A DNA stretch of 64,000 nucleotides. Origin: Myxococcales bacterium. Its GTDB lineage: Bacteria; Myxococcota_A; Polyangia; Polyangiales; Polyangiaceae. Shown here one piece after another: positions 6,976 to 14,821 of this stretch. The notes beneath the pieces are model-generated. The model ran no database searches, was not told the origin of the DNA, and worked only from the letters and a program-made list of their open reading frames with translations. Location of the stretch: contig JADJQX010000007.1 of NCBI GenBank assembly GCA_016712525.1, positions 2,604,001 through 2,668,000 on the forward strand, written 5' to 3'. Position 1 is the first letter of the stretch; the number at the start of each line of letters is the position of its first letter. The translations under genes and the position numbers were made by a program.

Positions 6976-7493
6976 CCAACGTCGGTCGGATCTTCCGACG
7001 TCGGTCGGATCTTCCCCGCGCCCCCGCCGTTGCGGGCCAACGTCGGTCGGATCTTCGCCGCCCCGAGCCGTCTCGCCCGTGCCCGTGCCCGTGCCCGTGC
7101 CCGTGCCCGGCTTCTGCCCCCACACGCCCCCCCGGCCCCGACGCCCGCAACTCAAACCTGAGGCGACGCGAGCCCCAACTCTGAATCCTTTCGCACCGTT
7201 GCGGCCAACGTCGGTCGGATCTTCCCCCGTTGCGGCCAACGTCGGTCGGATCTTCGCCGCCCCGAGCCGTCTCGCCCGTGCCCGTGCCCGTGCCCGTGCC
7301 CGTGCCCGGCTTCTGCCCCCACACGCCCCCCGGCCCCGACGCCCGCAACTCAAACCTGAGGCGACGCGAGCCCCAACTCTGAATCCTTTCGAACCGTTGC
7401 GGCCAACGTCGGTCGGATCTTCCCGTGCCCGCCCGCGGGATCTTCCCGCCCGTGCCCGTGCCCGTGCCCGGCTTCTGCCCCCCCCGCCCCCCC
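6976..7493 (+). repeat. Second REP cluster inside a tandem repeat block
   Basis: Six copies of the RAYT-associated motif CCAACGTCGGTCGGATCTTC lie at 6976, 6996 (short core), 7037, 7205, 7236 and 7403. Around them a longer unit of about 165 bp is duplicated almost exactly (7037-7204 and 7236-7402, 199-bp offset). Each unit holds a REP, CGCCCCGAGCCGTCTCGCCC, five tandem GTGCCC hexamers, a C-rich stretch and GAATCCTTTCG. A third, shortened copy with about three GTGCCC hexamers runs into the 3' end of fadH. Apparent coding in this block (Arg-Ala or Val-Pro runs) is an artefact of the hexamer. It fills the whole gap between the YkgJ-like gene and fadH. Confidence 0.85.
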
Positions 7494-9512
7494 TCACGCC
7501 CCAATCTGCGCCCCCACCCGCGCCCCCTCGAGGATCGCCCGCCGCGCATCCAGCTCCCCAGCAATCCGCGCCCCCCCGATGACGTGCACCTTCTTCCCCG
7601 AGGCCTCGAGCGACGGCACCACGTCGACGACCGACTCCTGCCCCGCGCACACGATCACATGGTCCACGTCGAGCGACCGCTGCACACCCCCGACCCGCAG
7701 CGAGAGCCCACGGTCGTCGACGCCGAGGTACTCGACGTCCGCCATCATGTGCACGCCGTGCGCCTTCAACGCGATCCGGTGCGCCCAGCCCGTGGTCTTC
7801 CCCGGGCCCGAGCCCATCTTCTTCTCGCCCTTCGAGCGCTTCAAGAGCCACACCTCGCGCGACGGGGGCGCGGCCTCCGGCGGCACGAGTCCCCCCGGCG
7901 CCGACGACGAGAGGTCGATGCCCCACGTGCGAGCGTACGACTCGCGGCTCGTGTGCCGCTCTTCGAGCAAGAACGCGCATACGTCGACACCGATGCCCCC
8001 CGCGCCCACCACGGCCACCTTCTTCCCCACCGTCACGCGGCCCGACAGCAGATCGGGGTACGAGACCACCTTCGGGTGCGACGCGCCCGGGATCGTGAGC
8101 GCACGCGGCTTGACGCCAGTCGCCACGACGATCTCGTCGAACGCCGCGAGGTCCGATGCCGTAGCGCGCACCCCGAGCTTCACCGTGACGCCCGTGCGAA
8201 CGACCTCGTTCTCGAAGTAGCGAATGGTCTCGCCGAGCTCTTCTTTTCCGGGCACGTTCGCGGCGAGCACGAACTGCCCGCCGAGCCGCGCCCCGGCCTC
8301 GAACAGGGTGACGTCGTGCCCGCGGCCCGCGAGCACGGTCGACGCGGAGAGCCCCGCCATGCCGCCCCCCACGACCGCCACCTTCTTGCGGCGGCGCGCG
8401 GCGAGGTACACGAGCTCGGTCTCGTAGCCGGCGCGCGGGTTCACGAGGCACGTCGCGCGCTTCGCCTGGAACGTGAGGTCGAGGCAGCCCTGGTTGCACG
8501 CGATGCACGTGTTGATGGACTTCGCGTCGCCCGCCGCGGCCTTGTTGACGAAGTCCGGATCGGCGAGGAGCGGCCGCGCCATCGACACGAGATCCGCGTC
8601 GCCGCTCGCGACGATGTCCTCGGCGTCCTCCGGGGTGTTGATGCGGTTCGAGGCGATCACGGGAACGCGCAGCTCGCCCTTGAGCTTTCGCGTGAGGCCA
8701 CGGAACGCCGCGCGCGGCACCTGCATCGCGATCGTGGGGACGCGCGCCTCGTGCCACCCGATGCCGGTGTTGAACACGTCGACCCCCGCGCCCTCGAGCG
8801 CGCGGGCGATCGTCACGATCTCCTCCCACGTGTTCCCCCCGGGCACGAGATCGAGCAGCGACATGCGGTAGATGATCAAGAAATCTTTCCCCACCTCGTC
8901 GCGCACGGCGCGCACGATGGCCTCGGGGAAGCGCAGGCGGTTCTCGACCGGGCCGCCGTACTCGTCCTTTCGGGCGTTCACGCGAGCGCACGTGAACTGG
9001 TTCAAGAGGTACCCCTCCGAGCCCATGATCTCGACCCCGTCGTACCCCGCGAGCTTCGCCAGGTAGGCGCTCTTCGCGTAGTCGCGCACCGTGCTCTCGA
9101 TGTTCCGCTTCGACATGGCCCGCGGCGTAAACGGCGAGATGGGCGACTTCTTGGCCGACGACGACACCACGAACGGGTGGTAGCCGTACCGCCCGGAGTG
9201 CAGCATCTGCATGGCGATCTTGCCGCCGTGCGCGTGCACCGCCGAGGTCACCTTCCTGTGGAAGAACACGTCCGCGTAGCGGTTCAACGTGCCGCCGAAG
9301 GGCAAGAGCCACCCCTCGTGGTTCATCGAGATGCCGCCGGTGATCATGAGGGCGACCCCGCCCTTGGCGCGCTCGGCGAAATACGCCGCGAGCTTGTCGT
9401 AGTTGTAGAACCGGTCCTCGAGGCCCGTGTGCATCGAGCCCATGACCACGCGGTTCTTGAGCGTGAGCGGGCCGAGATCCTTGGGAGACAGGAGCGTGGG
9501 GTACGTCGTCAT
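7494..9512 (-). CDS. fadH: 2,4-dienoyl-CoA reductase (NADPH), FadH-type
   Basis: A 672-residue flavoprotein of the Old Yellow Enzyme plus oxidoreductase fusion family, required for beta-oxidation of unsaturated fatty acids. The N-terminal TIM barrel starts LGPLTLKNRVVMGSMHTGLE. MLHSGRYGYHP, GYDGVEIMGSEGYLLNQF and the catalytic-loop signature of OYE proteins are present. The 4Fe-4S cluster motif CIACNQGCLD plus a later Cys (ATCLVNP) lies near residue 330. The C-terminal NAD(P)/FAD half has VAVVGGGMAGLSAS and KKVAVVGAGGIGVDV. The ATG at 9512 has a good GGAAGG ribosome site 10 bases upstream and removes a poor N-terminal extension. It is divergent from a TetR gene across a palindrome, so repression by that regulator is likely. 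Length and domain order match E. coli FadH. Confidence 0.92.
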   Translation of the reverse strand: MTTYPTLLSPKDLGPLTLKNRVVMGSMHTGLEDRFYNYDKLAAYFAERAKGGVALMITGGISMNHEGWLLPFGGTLNRYADVFFHRKVTSAVHAHGGKIAMQMLHSGRYGYHPFVVSSSAKKSPISPFTPRAMSKRNIESTVRDYAKSAYLAKLAGYDGVEIMGSEGYLLNQFTCARVNARKDEYGGPVENRLRFPEAIVRAVRDEVGKDFLIIYRMSLLDLVPGGNTWEEIVTIARALEGAGVDVFNTGIGWHEARVPTIAMQVPRAAFRGLTRKLKGELRVPVIASNRINTPEDAEDIVASGDADLVSMARPLLADPDFVNKAAAGDAKSINTCIACNQGCLDLTFQAKRATCLVNPRAGYETELVYLAARRRKKVAVVGGGMAGLSASTVLAGRGHDVTLFEAGARLGGQFVLAANVPGKEELGETIRYFENEVVRTGVTVKLGVRATASDLAAFDEIVVATGVKPRALTIPGASHPKVVSYPDLLSGRVTVGKKVAVVGAGGIGVDVCAFLLEERHTSRESYARTWGIDLSSSAPGGLVPPEAAPPSREVWLLKRSKGEKKMGSGPGKTTGWAHRIALKAHGVHMMADVEYLGVDDRGLSLRVGGVQRSLDVDHVIVCAGQESVVDVVPSLEASGKKVHVIGGARIAGELDARRAILEGARVGAQIGA

Positions 9513-9531
9513 CGAGCGGCTTCCTTCCGAA

Positions 9532-9546
9532 CTTAACGGCGTTAAG
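9532..9546. promoter_or_regulatory. Operator-like palindrome between fadH and the TetR gene
   Basis: A perfect inverted repeat CTTAAC-GGC-GTTAAG is centred in the 55-bp gap between the divergent fadH and TetR starts. Its low GC content stands out locally. The position, 20 bp before each start codon, and the symmetry fit an operator bound by the adjacent TetR-family protein, which would then repress fadH and itself. This is inferred from layout; no binding data are available. Confidence 0.7.
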
Positions 9547-9567
9547 ATAGGACACCCAAGGCCCCGC

Positions 9568-10380
9568 ATGCAAGCCGCCCGCCCCGCCTACCACCACGGA
9601 GATCTCCGCCGCACGCTCGTCCGCGAGGGGCTCCGGCTCGTCGAGCGGCACGGCATCGGCAAGCTCACCCTCGCGAGCCTCGCCTCCCACTGCGGCGTAT
9701 CGACCCCGGCCCTGTACCATCACTTCCGCGACAAGGACGCCCTCATGACCGAGCTCGGCCTCGCGGCCCTCGCCCGCTTCGAGGCGGCGATCGCGGGGGC
9801 GCTCGGCAGCGAGGGCACGGGCATCGACCTCGACGCCTTCGCGCGGGCGTACGTCACGTTCGCCATGGCCCACCCCGAGCTCTACGACCTCACCTTCGGG
9901 AGGGCCACGTGGCAAAGGCCCACGCGCGGCCCCCTGCACACCCGCGCCAAGGGCTCGTTCAAGGCGTTCGTCGCGCGCCTCCGGAGCGAGCAAGAGCACG
10001 GTCGCCTCGCCCCCGGGGAGGACCCGCTGCGCCTCGCGCAGGTCGCCTGGGCCACGCTCCACGGCCTCGCGCGCATGCACGGCGACGGCCTCGCGTTCTC
10101 TCGGCGCGCCGTGCTCGACATCGCCGCCCACGCCTCACGCCTGCTCTCGCGCGCCCTCCGCGGGGGACCGGAGCCTACGCGCTCGGAGCCTACGCGCTCG
10201 GACCCTCCGCGTGCCGAGGACTCGGCCGAGCCCGGCGCTCCCCCGCGACGAGCCCCTCGACGAACCGCGCGGCCTCCGCGCGGCACCGAGCCTCTGCCTC
10301 ATGAAACGCCGCGGGCGAAAACCGCCCGTGCGCGCGCAACTCCTCCGAAGACGCCGGCGCCTCCGGCACGACGCCGGTGA
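9568..10380 (+). CDS. TetR-family regulator, probable repressor of fadH
   Basis: A 270-residue DNA-binding protein. The N-terminus YHHGDLRRTLVREGLRLVERHG and the helix-turn-helix LTLASLASHCGVSTPALYHHF (residues about 30-52) are textbook TetR. The ligand domain follows (ARFEAAIAG..., ALYDLTFGRATWQRP), resembling TetR_C_33-type proteins. From about residue 200 the protein becomes a low-complexity Arg/Pro/Ala tail, containing two 15-bp repeats (PTRSEPTRS), and this tail overlaps the convergent ferritin-like gene by 190 bp. The tail probably arose from loss of an earlier stop. The ATG at 9568 is the first Met before the domain. Its divergent partner is fadH, with an operator-like palindrome between them. 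Confidence 0.85.
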   Translation: MQAARPAYHHGDLRRTLVREGLRLVERHGIGKLTLASLASHCGVSTPALYHHFRDKDALMTELGLAALARFEAAIAGALGSEGTGIDLDAFARAYVTFAMAHPELYDLTFGRATWQRPTRGPLHTRAKGSFKAFVARLRSEQEHGRLAPGEDPLRLAQVAWATLHGLARMHGDGLAFSRRAVLDIAAHASRLLSRALRGGPEPTRSEPTRSDPPRAEDSAEPGAPPRRAPRRTARPPRGTEPLPHETPRAKTARARATPPKTPAPPARRR

Positions 10381-11362
10381 GGGCAGCGCGGAGCTCCGCG
10401 ACGAGGCCGGGCTCACGCTCCACGAGATACGTCACGAGGTCCCGCGCGAAGGCCGCGTGTCGCCCCTCGTCGTCGGCGAGCCGCGCGAGGTGCCGCGCGA
10501 GCACCGGGTCCTCCGTGTCCCGCGCGACCGCCGCGAGCGCCGCCGCGCACGCCCCTTCGCCCACCACCCCTTCGAGCAGCGCCTCCCGGGCGAGCCGCGC
10601 GACCGACGGGACCTCCGAAGGCTCACGCGCCGCGCGCGCGTACGGCGCGGGCGCGAGCGTGCGACCGGCGTAGAACGACGCGATCGCGTACGCGATACGT
10701 GCATGATGCACCTCGTCGATCGCCGCCCTTTGGCACGCGACGAGGAGCTCGGGCGGCGCGCCGAGGCACAACAGATCCTCGGCCAAGAGCGCAAACGTCG
10801 CGACCGACGCGTGCTCGGTGCGGGCGTCGAGCAGCCACCCCTCGGCGAGCCTCTCTCGCACCTCGGGACACGCCGGCAGCGTGAGCCCCGTGACGACGTC
10901 GTCGGCCACGGACCACGCGCTCGGCTCGGCGCCTCCGGCCGCGCCCTCGTCCACGTCGGGCAGCACGGGCACTCCCTTGCGCCGGAGCGGGCGGCCATGG
11001 GGCCCGCCGCCACCCGCAACGAAGAGACCGAGCAGGCTCACGACCCCGATGGTGATGGGCGAGAGCAAACCCGCGACGAGGCCGAGGATCCCGAAGAGCT
11101 TCCCCTTCGTGTCCCCCGGCGTGTGGGTCACGAACGACGCGACCGCGAGCCCGATGGCCGTGAGCATGCCGACGGCACCGAGCGCGCAGAGGACGCCGAC
11201 CACGTCCACGGCGTCACGCCCCGAGGTCGCGAGCACTCCGAACACGACGAGCAACGGGACCCCCAGCGCGGTGCCCACACCCGCGACGAGCGCGGCGATG
11301 GCGACCCGCGACGTGCGCGGGCCCGTTGGGCTCATGGGGGCCTGTGGCGGGTGGGGCATCAT
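10190..11362 (-). CDS. Membrane-anchored ferritin-like diiron protein
   Basis: A 390-residue protein. Residues about 15-125 hold three to four hydrophobic segments (VAIAALVAGVGTALGVPLLVV; VVGVLCALGAVGMLTAIGLAV; ILGLVAGLLSPITIGVVSLLG), like DUF4190-type membrane modules. After a linker comes a ferritin-like four-helix domain with paired iron ligands: RTEHASVATFALLAED, IDEVHHARIAYAIASFY, LEGVVGEGACAAALAA and LADDEGRHAAFARDL. These E..., ExxH, E... and ExxH pairs fit a diiron site. A role in oxidative stress or iron handling at the membrane is plausible. The start is uncertain: tandem ATGs at 11362 and 11359, or Met-Ser-Pro further in. The C-terminal coding sequence overlaps the tetR tail. Confidence 0.7.
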   Translation of the reverse strand: MMPHPPQAPMSPTGPRTSRVAIAALVAGVGTALGVPLLVVFGVLATSGRDAVDVVGVLCALGAVGMLTAIGLAVASFVTHTPGDTKGKLFGILGLVAGLLSPITIGVVSLLGLFVAGGGGPHGRPLRRKGVPVLPDVDEGAAGGAEPSAWSVADDVVTGLTLPACPEVRERLAEGWLLDARTEHASVATFALLAEDLLCLGAPPELLVACQRAAIDEVHHARIAYAIASFYAGRTLAPAPYARAAREPSEVPSVARLAREALLEGVVGEGACAAALAAVARDTEDPVLARHLARLADDEGRHAAFARDLVTYLVEREPGLVAELRAALTGVVPEAPASSEELRAHGRFSPAAFHEAEARCRAEAARFVEGLVAGERRARPSPRHAEGPSA

Positions 11363-11470
11363 GATCACGAGCGTGCACGGCCTTTTGCCCTCCGCGAAGA
11401 CGAAAAGCGCTTTACCCCGCACGAACGCGCGCTACACACGTCGGCCCCGCCGAAGCTTAGGCGCCCTCCC

Positions 11471-13870
11471 ATGCCCCACGACGAGCCCATCGCCCCCTGC
11501 CCTCCGAAGACCCGCAGCGACCTCGAGTGGGACCGCGTCCTCTCGGCGATCGCCGCGCGTTGCCGTGGCCCACTCGGCCGTACCATGGCGACATCTCTCG
11601 AGTTTTCCGAGACGAGGGGCGACGCCCTGCGCCGCCTGGGCGAGGCCTCCGAGGCCGCGCGGCTCACGCGTGACGGCGAACCCCTCCCCGTGACCGAGCT
11701 CGCCGACGTCCGCGACGCAGTGCTCCGCACGAGGGCCGGCGGCGTTCTCTCGGCCGAAGAGCTCAGGCACGTGGGGCGCGCGCTCGAGGCCGCTCGCGTC
11801 CTCCGTCGCTTCCTCTCCACGCGCCGCGCGAGCGCCCCGCACCTCCACCTCGCCCTCACGACCGACGCGACGCTCGACACCCTCGCCGACGAGCTCCGCG
11901 GCGCGTTCGACCCCGACGGCACGCTCGCCGACCACGCGAGCCCGCGCCTCCGCGAGCTCCGCTCCGAGTTCCGCGCGGCCCGCGCGCGCATGCTCTCGAG
12001 GCTCGAGGAGCTCATGCGTCGGTACGACGGCATCCTCCAAGACGCGTTCGTCACCGAGCGCGAAGGCCGTTGGGTCTTGCCCGTCCGGTCCGACGCGCAC
12101 GAGCGCTTCCCCGGCATCGTCCACGGGACGAGCGCGAGCGGCGCCACGCTGTTCGTCGAGCCCCGCGCGGTCATCCCCATGGGCAACCGCCTCAAGGTGC
12201 TCGAGGCCGAGGTGGCCCGCGAGGAGCTCGTGGTGCTCGCGCGCCTCTCGTCGCTCCTCCAAGACGCGCTCGCGAGCGTCATGGCCGCGGTCGACGCCCT
12301 CGCCCACGCCGACTACCTCCGCGCCGTCGGGGAGCTCGCCCACGACCTCCGTCTGCACTTTCCCGTCGTGTCCGAGGTGGCCGAGATCTCGCTCGAGCGC
12401 GCGCGCCACCCGCTCCTCGTCCTCGACGGGGTCGACGTGGTCCCGAGCGACGCGGCCGTGCGCGCGCGCCACGCCGTCGTGATCTCGGGGCCCAACGCCG
12501 GCGGAAAGACCGTCGTCCTGAAGACCTTGGGGCTCTCGGCGCTCATGGTGCGCGCAGGACTCCCCGTGCCCGCCGGCGAGGGAAGCCGCGTCGGCCTCTT
12601 CGACGTGGTCCTGACCGACATCGGCGACGATCAGAGCCTCCACAAGAACCTCTCCACCTTCAGCGCGCACGTGAAGAACCTGGCCGAGGTGCTCGACGCC
12701 ACGCACGAGGGAGCGCTCGTCCTGCTCGACGAGGTCGCCACCGGGACCGACCCGCGCGAAGGTGAGGCCCTCGCCGCCGGTGTGCTCGACTCGCTCACCG
12801 CGCGCGGAGGCGCCGTCGTCGCGACGACCCACTACGAAGGCCTGAAGGCCTTGGCGCTCGCTGACGCGCGCTTCTCGAACGCCAGCGTCGGGTTCGACTA
12901 CACCACCATGACCCCCACGTTTCAGCTCGCGCTCGGCGTGCCCGGGCGCTCGAGCGCCCTCGCGGTGGCCCGCAGGTTCGGCATCCCCGGCACCGTGATC
13001 GAGCGCGCCGAGACGTTCCTCTCGCGCGAGGATCGCACCTTCGAAGAGACCGTCCAGAAGCTCGACGACGAGCGCCGCGCCCTCGCCATCTCGCGCGCCG
13101 AGGCCGAGCGCAAGGCCCTCGAGCTCGACGAACGTCGGCGCGAGCTCGACGAGCGCATCGAGCAGGCAAAAGCCAAAGAGATGCGCGACCTTACACGCGA
13201 GGCCGAGGCCCTCCGGAAGGGCATCGAGCGCGCCCGCGAGGCCCTCCGCGACGCCCAAGGCACGCTCCGCCAGAAGCGCATCGAGCCCCACGAGCTCCGC
13301 GCCGCCGAGCGCACGATCGACAAGGTCGGGCGCGAGCTCGCCCTCGGAGGTTCGCTCGAGCCCCTCGTGAACAAGAAGGCCGCCGAGCCGCCGCGCTCCC
13401 CCATCGCGAGCGAGTCCCTCAAGAAGGGCGCGAAGGTGTACGTCGCGCGTCTCCGCGCCGAGGCCGAAGTGCTCGACGTCTCTCCCGACGGCGTCACCGT
13501 GGCCGCGGGCATCTTGAAGGCCAAGGTCCCGGTAGAGGAGCTCTTCGCCCCCGAGGTCATCGAGGCGCCTCGCACGGCGAAGGGCGCCAAGGGGTCGGCC
13601 TTCGGAGAGGCGTTCGCCATCCAGACCCGCGACAACACCTGCGATCTCCGCGGTCTCCGCGCCGACGACGCCGTCGCCATGGCCACGCAGTTCTTGGACC
13701 GCTCCTTGAACGACGGCCTCCGCGTCTGTTTCCTCGTGCATGGGCACGGCACGGGCGCCGTACGCGAGGCCGTGCGCGCCGAGCTCAAAGAGAGCCCCTA
13801 CGTCGCGAGCTTCCGCCCCGGCACGCAGTCCGAAGGGGGCGACGGCGCCACCGTGGTGCACCTCGCGTGA
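11471..13870 (+). CDS. mutS2: MutS2 family ATPase/endonuclease
   Basis: A 799-residue protein of the MutS2 family, which acts on recombination intermediates or on collided ribosomes depending on the organism. The N-terminal clamp region (TRSDLEWDRVLSAIAARC) is followed by a core with FPGIVHGTSASGATLFVEP. The MutS ATPase has Walker A GPNAGGKT (G340-T347), Walker B LVLLDEVATGTDPREGEAL and the TTHYEGLKALA signature. A coiled coil with dense Glu/Arg (about residues 520-610) and a KOW-like region follow. The C-terminal Smr nuclease-type domain begins CDLRGLRADDAV (C724) and has VCFLVHGHGTGAV. The length is normal. The ATG at 11471 begins a protein with the expected N-terminus. Confidence 0.95.
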   Translation: MPHDEPIAPCPPKTRSDLEWDRVLSAIAARCRGPLGRTMATSLEFSETRGDALRRLGEASEAARLTRDGEPLPVTELADVRDAVLRTRAGGVLSAEELRHVGRALEAARVLRRFLSTRRASAPHLHLALTTDATLDTLADELRGAFDPDGTLADHASPRLRELRSEFRAARARMLSRLEELMRRYDGILQDAFVTEREGRWVLPVRSDAHERFPGIVHGTSASGATLFVEPRAVIPMGNRLKVLEAEVAREELVVLARLSSLLQDALASVMAAVDALAHADYLRAVGELAHDLRLHFPVVSEVAEISLERARHPLLVLDGVDVVPSDAAVRARHAVVISGPNAGGKTVVLKTLGLSALMVRAGLPVPAGEGSRVGLFDVVLTDIGDDQSLHKNLSTFSAHVKNLAEVLDATHEGALVLLDEVATGTDPREGEALAAGVLDSLTARGGAVVATTHYEGLKALALADARFSNASVGFDYTTMTPTFQLALGVPGRSSALAVARRFGIPGTVIERAETFLSREDRTFEETVQKLDDERRALAISRAEAERKALELDERRRELDERIEQAKAKEMRDLTREAEALRKGIERAREALRDAQGTLRQKRIEPHELRAAERTIDKVGRELALGGSLEPLVNKKAAEPPRSPIASESLKKGAKVYVARLRAEAEVLDVSPDGVTVAAGILKAKVPVEELFAPEVIEAPRTAKGAKGSAFGEAFAIQTRDNTCDLRGLRADDAVAMATQFLDRSLNDGLRVCFLVHGHGTGAVREAVRAELKESPYVASFRPGTQSEGGDGATVVHLA

Positions 13871-13920
13871 CGCGAAGGGCCGCTTGACACGGCCCGGGCG
13901 CGTCTGAGACGTTGAAAGTC

Positions 13921-14808
13921 ATGCGCCTATTTCCGCCTCTTCGGCCCGAGCTCGTCGCCATGGTCCTCGTCGCCCTCGCGGGCCCTGCCTCGGCCGAGCC
14001 CGCGCCCGCCAAACCCGGCGCGGCCGCACCGGCCCAAGCGACGGCCGCGCGCAAAACCCAAGGCCTCACCTTCGCGGTCGACGGCGACGCCCTCTTCCTG
14101 ACCGACGCACGCGCCCAGAAGACCTACCGCCTGCACCCGCTCGCCGCGGCCGTGTACGCCCTCGCGGACGGGCAGAAGCCCCTGGCGGCGATCCGCGCCG
14201 AGGCCGAGCAGAGCTCCGGGATCCCCGTCGACGACGACACGCTCTACGCCGTGCTCGACGCCCTCGCCGACGCCGACCTCCTCGTCGCGCGCGTGACCCC
14301 TCCGGGCTCCGGTGATCTCGGCTCGTTCGTCGCGATCGACGGCACGCCAGGCCCCGCGCTCGTCGCGCTCGCCCCCGCGAAGGCCGGCACCCTCGGCCTC
14401 GCCGAGGCCCGCGTCTCCGAAGAGAAAGAGAAGAGCCTGAAGCGCCCCGGTCGCAAGCTCGAGGCCGAAAAGAAGCGCGCGAACAGCGCCCTCATGAAGT
14501 CCCAGGAAGAGCGCGTGAAAGCGCGCGAGCTCGCGACCCGCGAGCGCATCGGCGAGTCGCAGAACAAAGAGGAGTCCAGGAAAGCGGCCCACCCCATCGA
14601 CGCCGCCCTCGAGAAGCGCGCCGGGGACGCGCGGCTCCGCGCCGAGCAGCTCGCGAAGTCCGAGTCGCAGCTCCGCATGCGCTCCGAGGCGGAGGCGAAG
14701 CACTTCGACGAGGCCCGCATGCGCTCCGAGCAGGACGAGAAGGCCAAGAAGGTCACCCCACGCGACGACGCGCGCAACAAAGAGTCCGCGATGAAGACGC
14801 AGCGCTGA
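13921..14808 (+). CDS. Exported protein with PqqD-like domain and charged coiled coil
   Basis: A 295-residue protein. A short signal peptide ends in ALAGPASA (about residue 25). Residues about 50-125 read as a small winged-helix module (TYRLHPLAAAVYALADGQ, then DDDTLYAVLDALADADLLVA), matching the PqqD-like pattern of L.....A.....DG......L..L...L. This similarity is by eye. From about 165 the protein is dominated by Lys/Glu/Arg/Ala heptad-like segments (KEKSLKRPGRKLEAEKKRAN and similar), suggesting a coiled coil. The ATG at 13921 is preferred over a TTG nine bases upstream. It is 13 bp upstream of the oxygenase/ATP-grasp gene on the same strand, so co-transcription is likely. PqqD-like folds serve as peptide-recognition modules in RiPP pathways, but an exported one would be unusual. 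Confidence 0.6.
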   Translation: MRLFPPLRPELVAMVLVALAGPASAEPAPAKPGAAAPAQATAARKTQGLTFAVDGDALFLTDARAQKTYRLHPLAAAVYALADGQKPLAAIRAEAEQSSGIPVDDDTLYAVLDALADADLLVARVTPPGSGDLGSFVAIDGTPGPALVALAPAKAGTLGLAEARVSEEKEKSLKRPGRKLEAEKKRANSALMKSQEERVKARELATRERIGESQNKEESRKAAHPIDAALEKRAGDARLRAEQLAKSESQLRMRSEAEAKHFDEARMRSEQDEKAKKVTPRDDARNKESAMKTQR

Positions 14809-14821
14809 GCCGAGCGCCGCG

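Noticed and set aside
6976..7493. Val-Pro or Arg-Ala repeat protein encoded by the GTGCCC hexamers
   Set aside because: The frames open only because of the hexamer repeats and show no start, ribosome site or conserved domain. The REP motif structure explains the block.
6730..10131. An open minus-strand frame of more than 1100 codons across fadH and the tetR gene
   Set aside because: It runs out of frame opposite fadH and antisense to tetR, and its translation is Arg/Gly-rich without domains. It is a product of high GC content and lack of stops.
13884..13912. TTGACA box upstream of the PqqD-like gene
   Set aside because: No acceptable -10 sequence lies 15-19 bp downstream (AGACGT-type bases only), and the TTGACA is the loop of a GGGCCG/CGGCCC hairpin. 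It was not annotated as a promoter.
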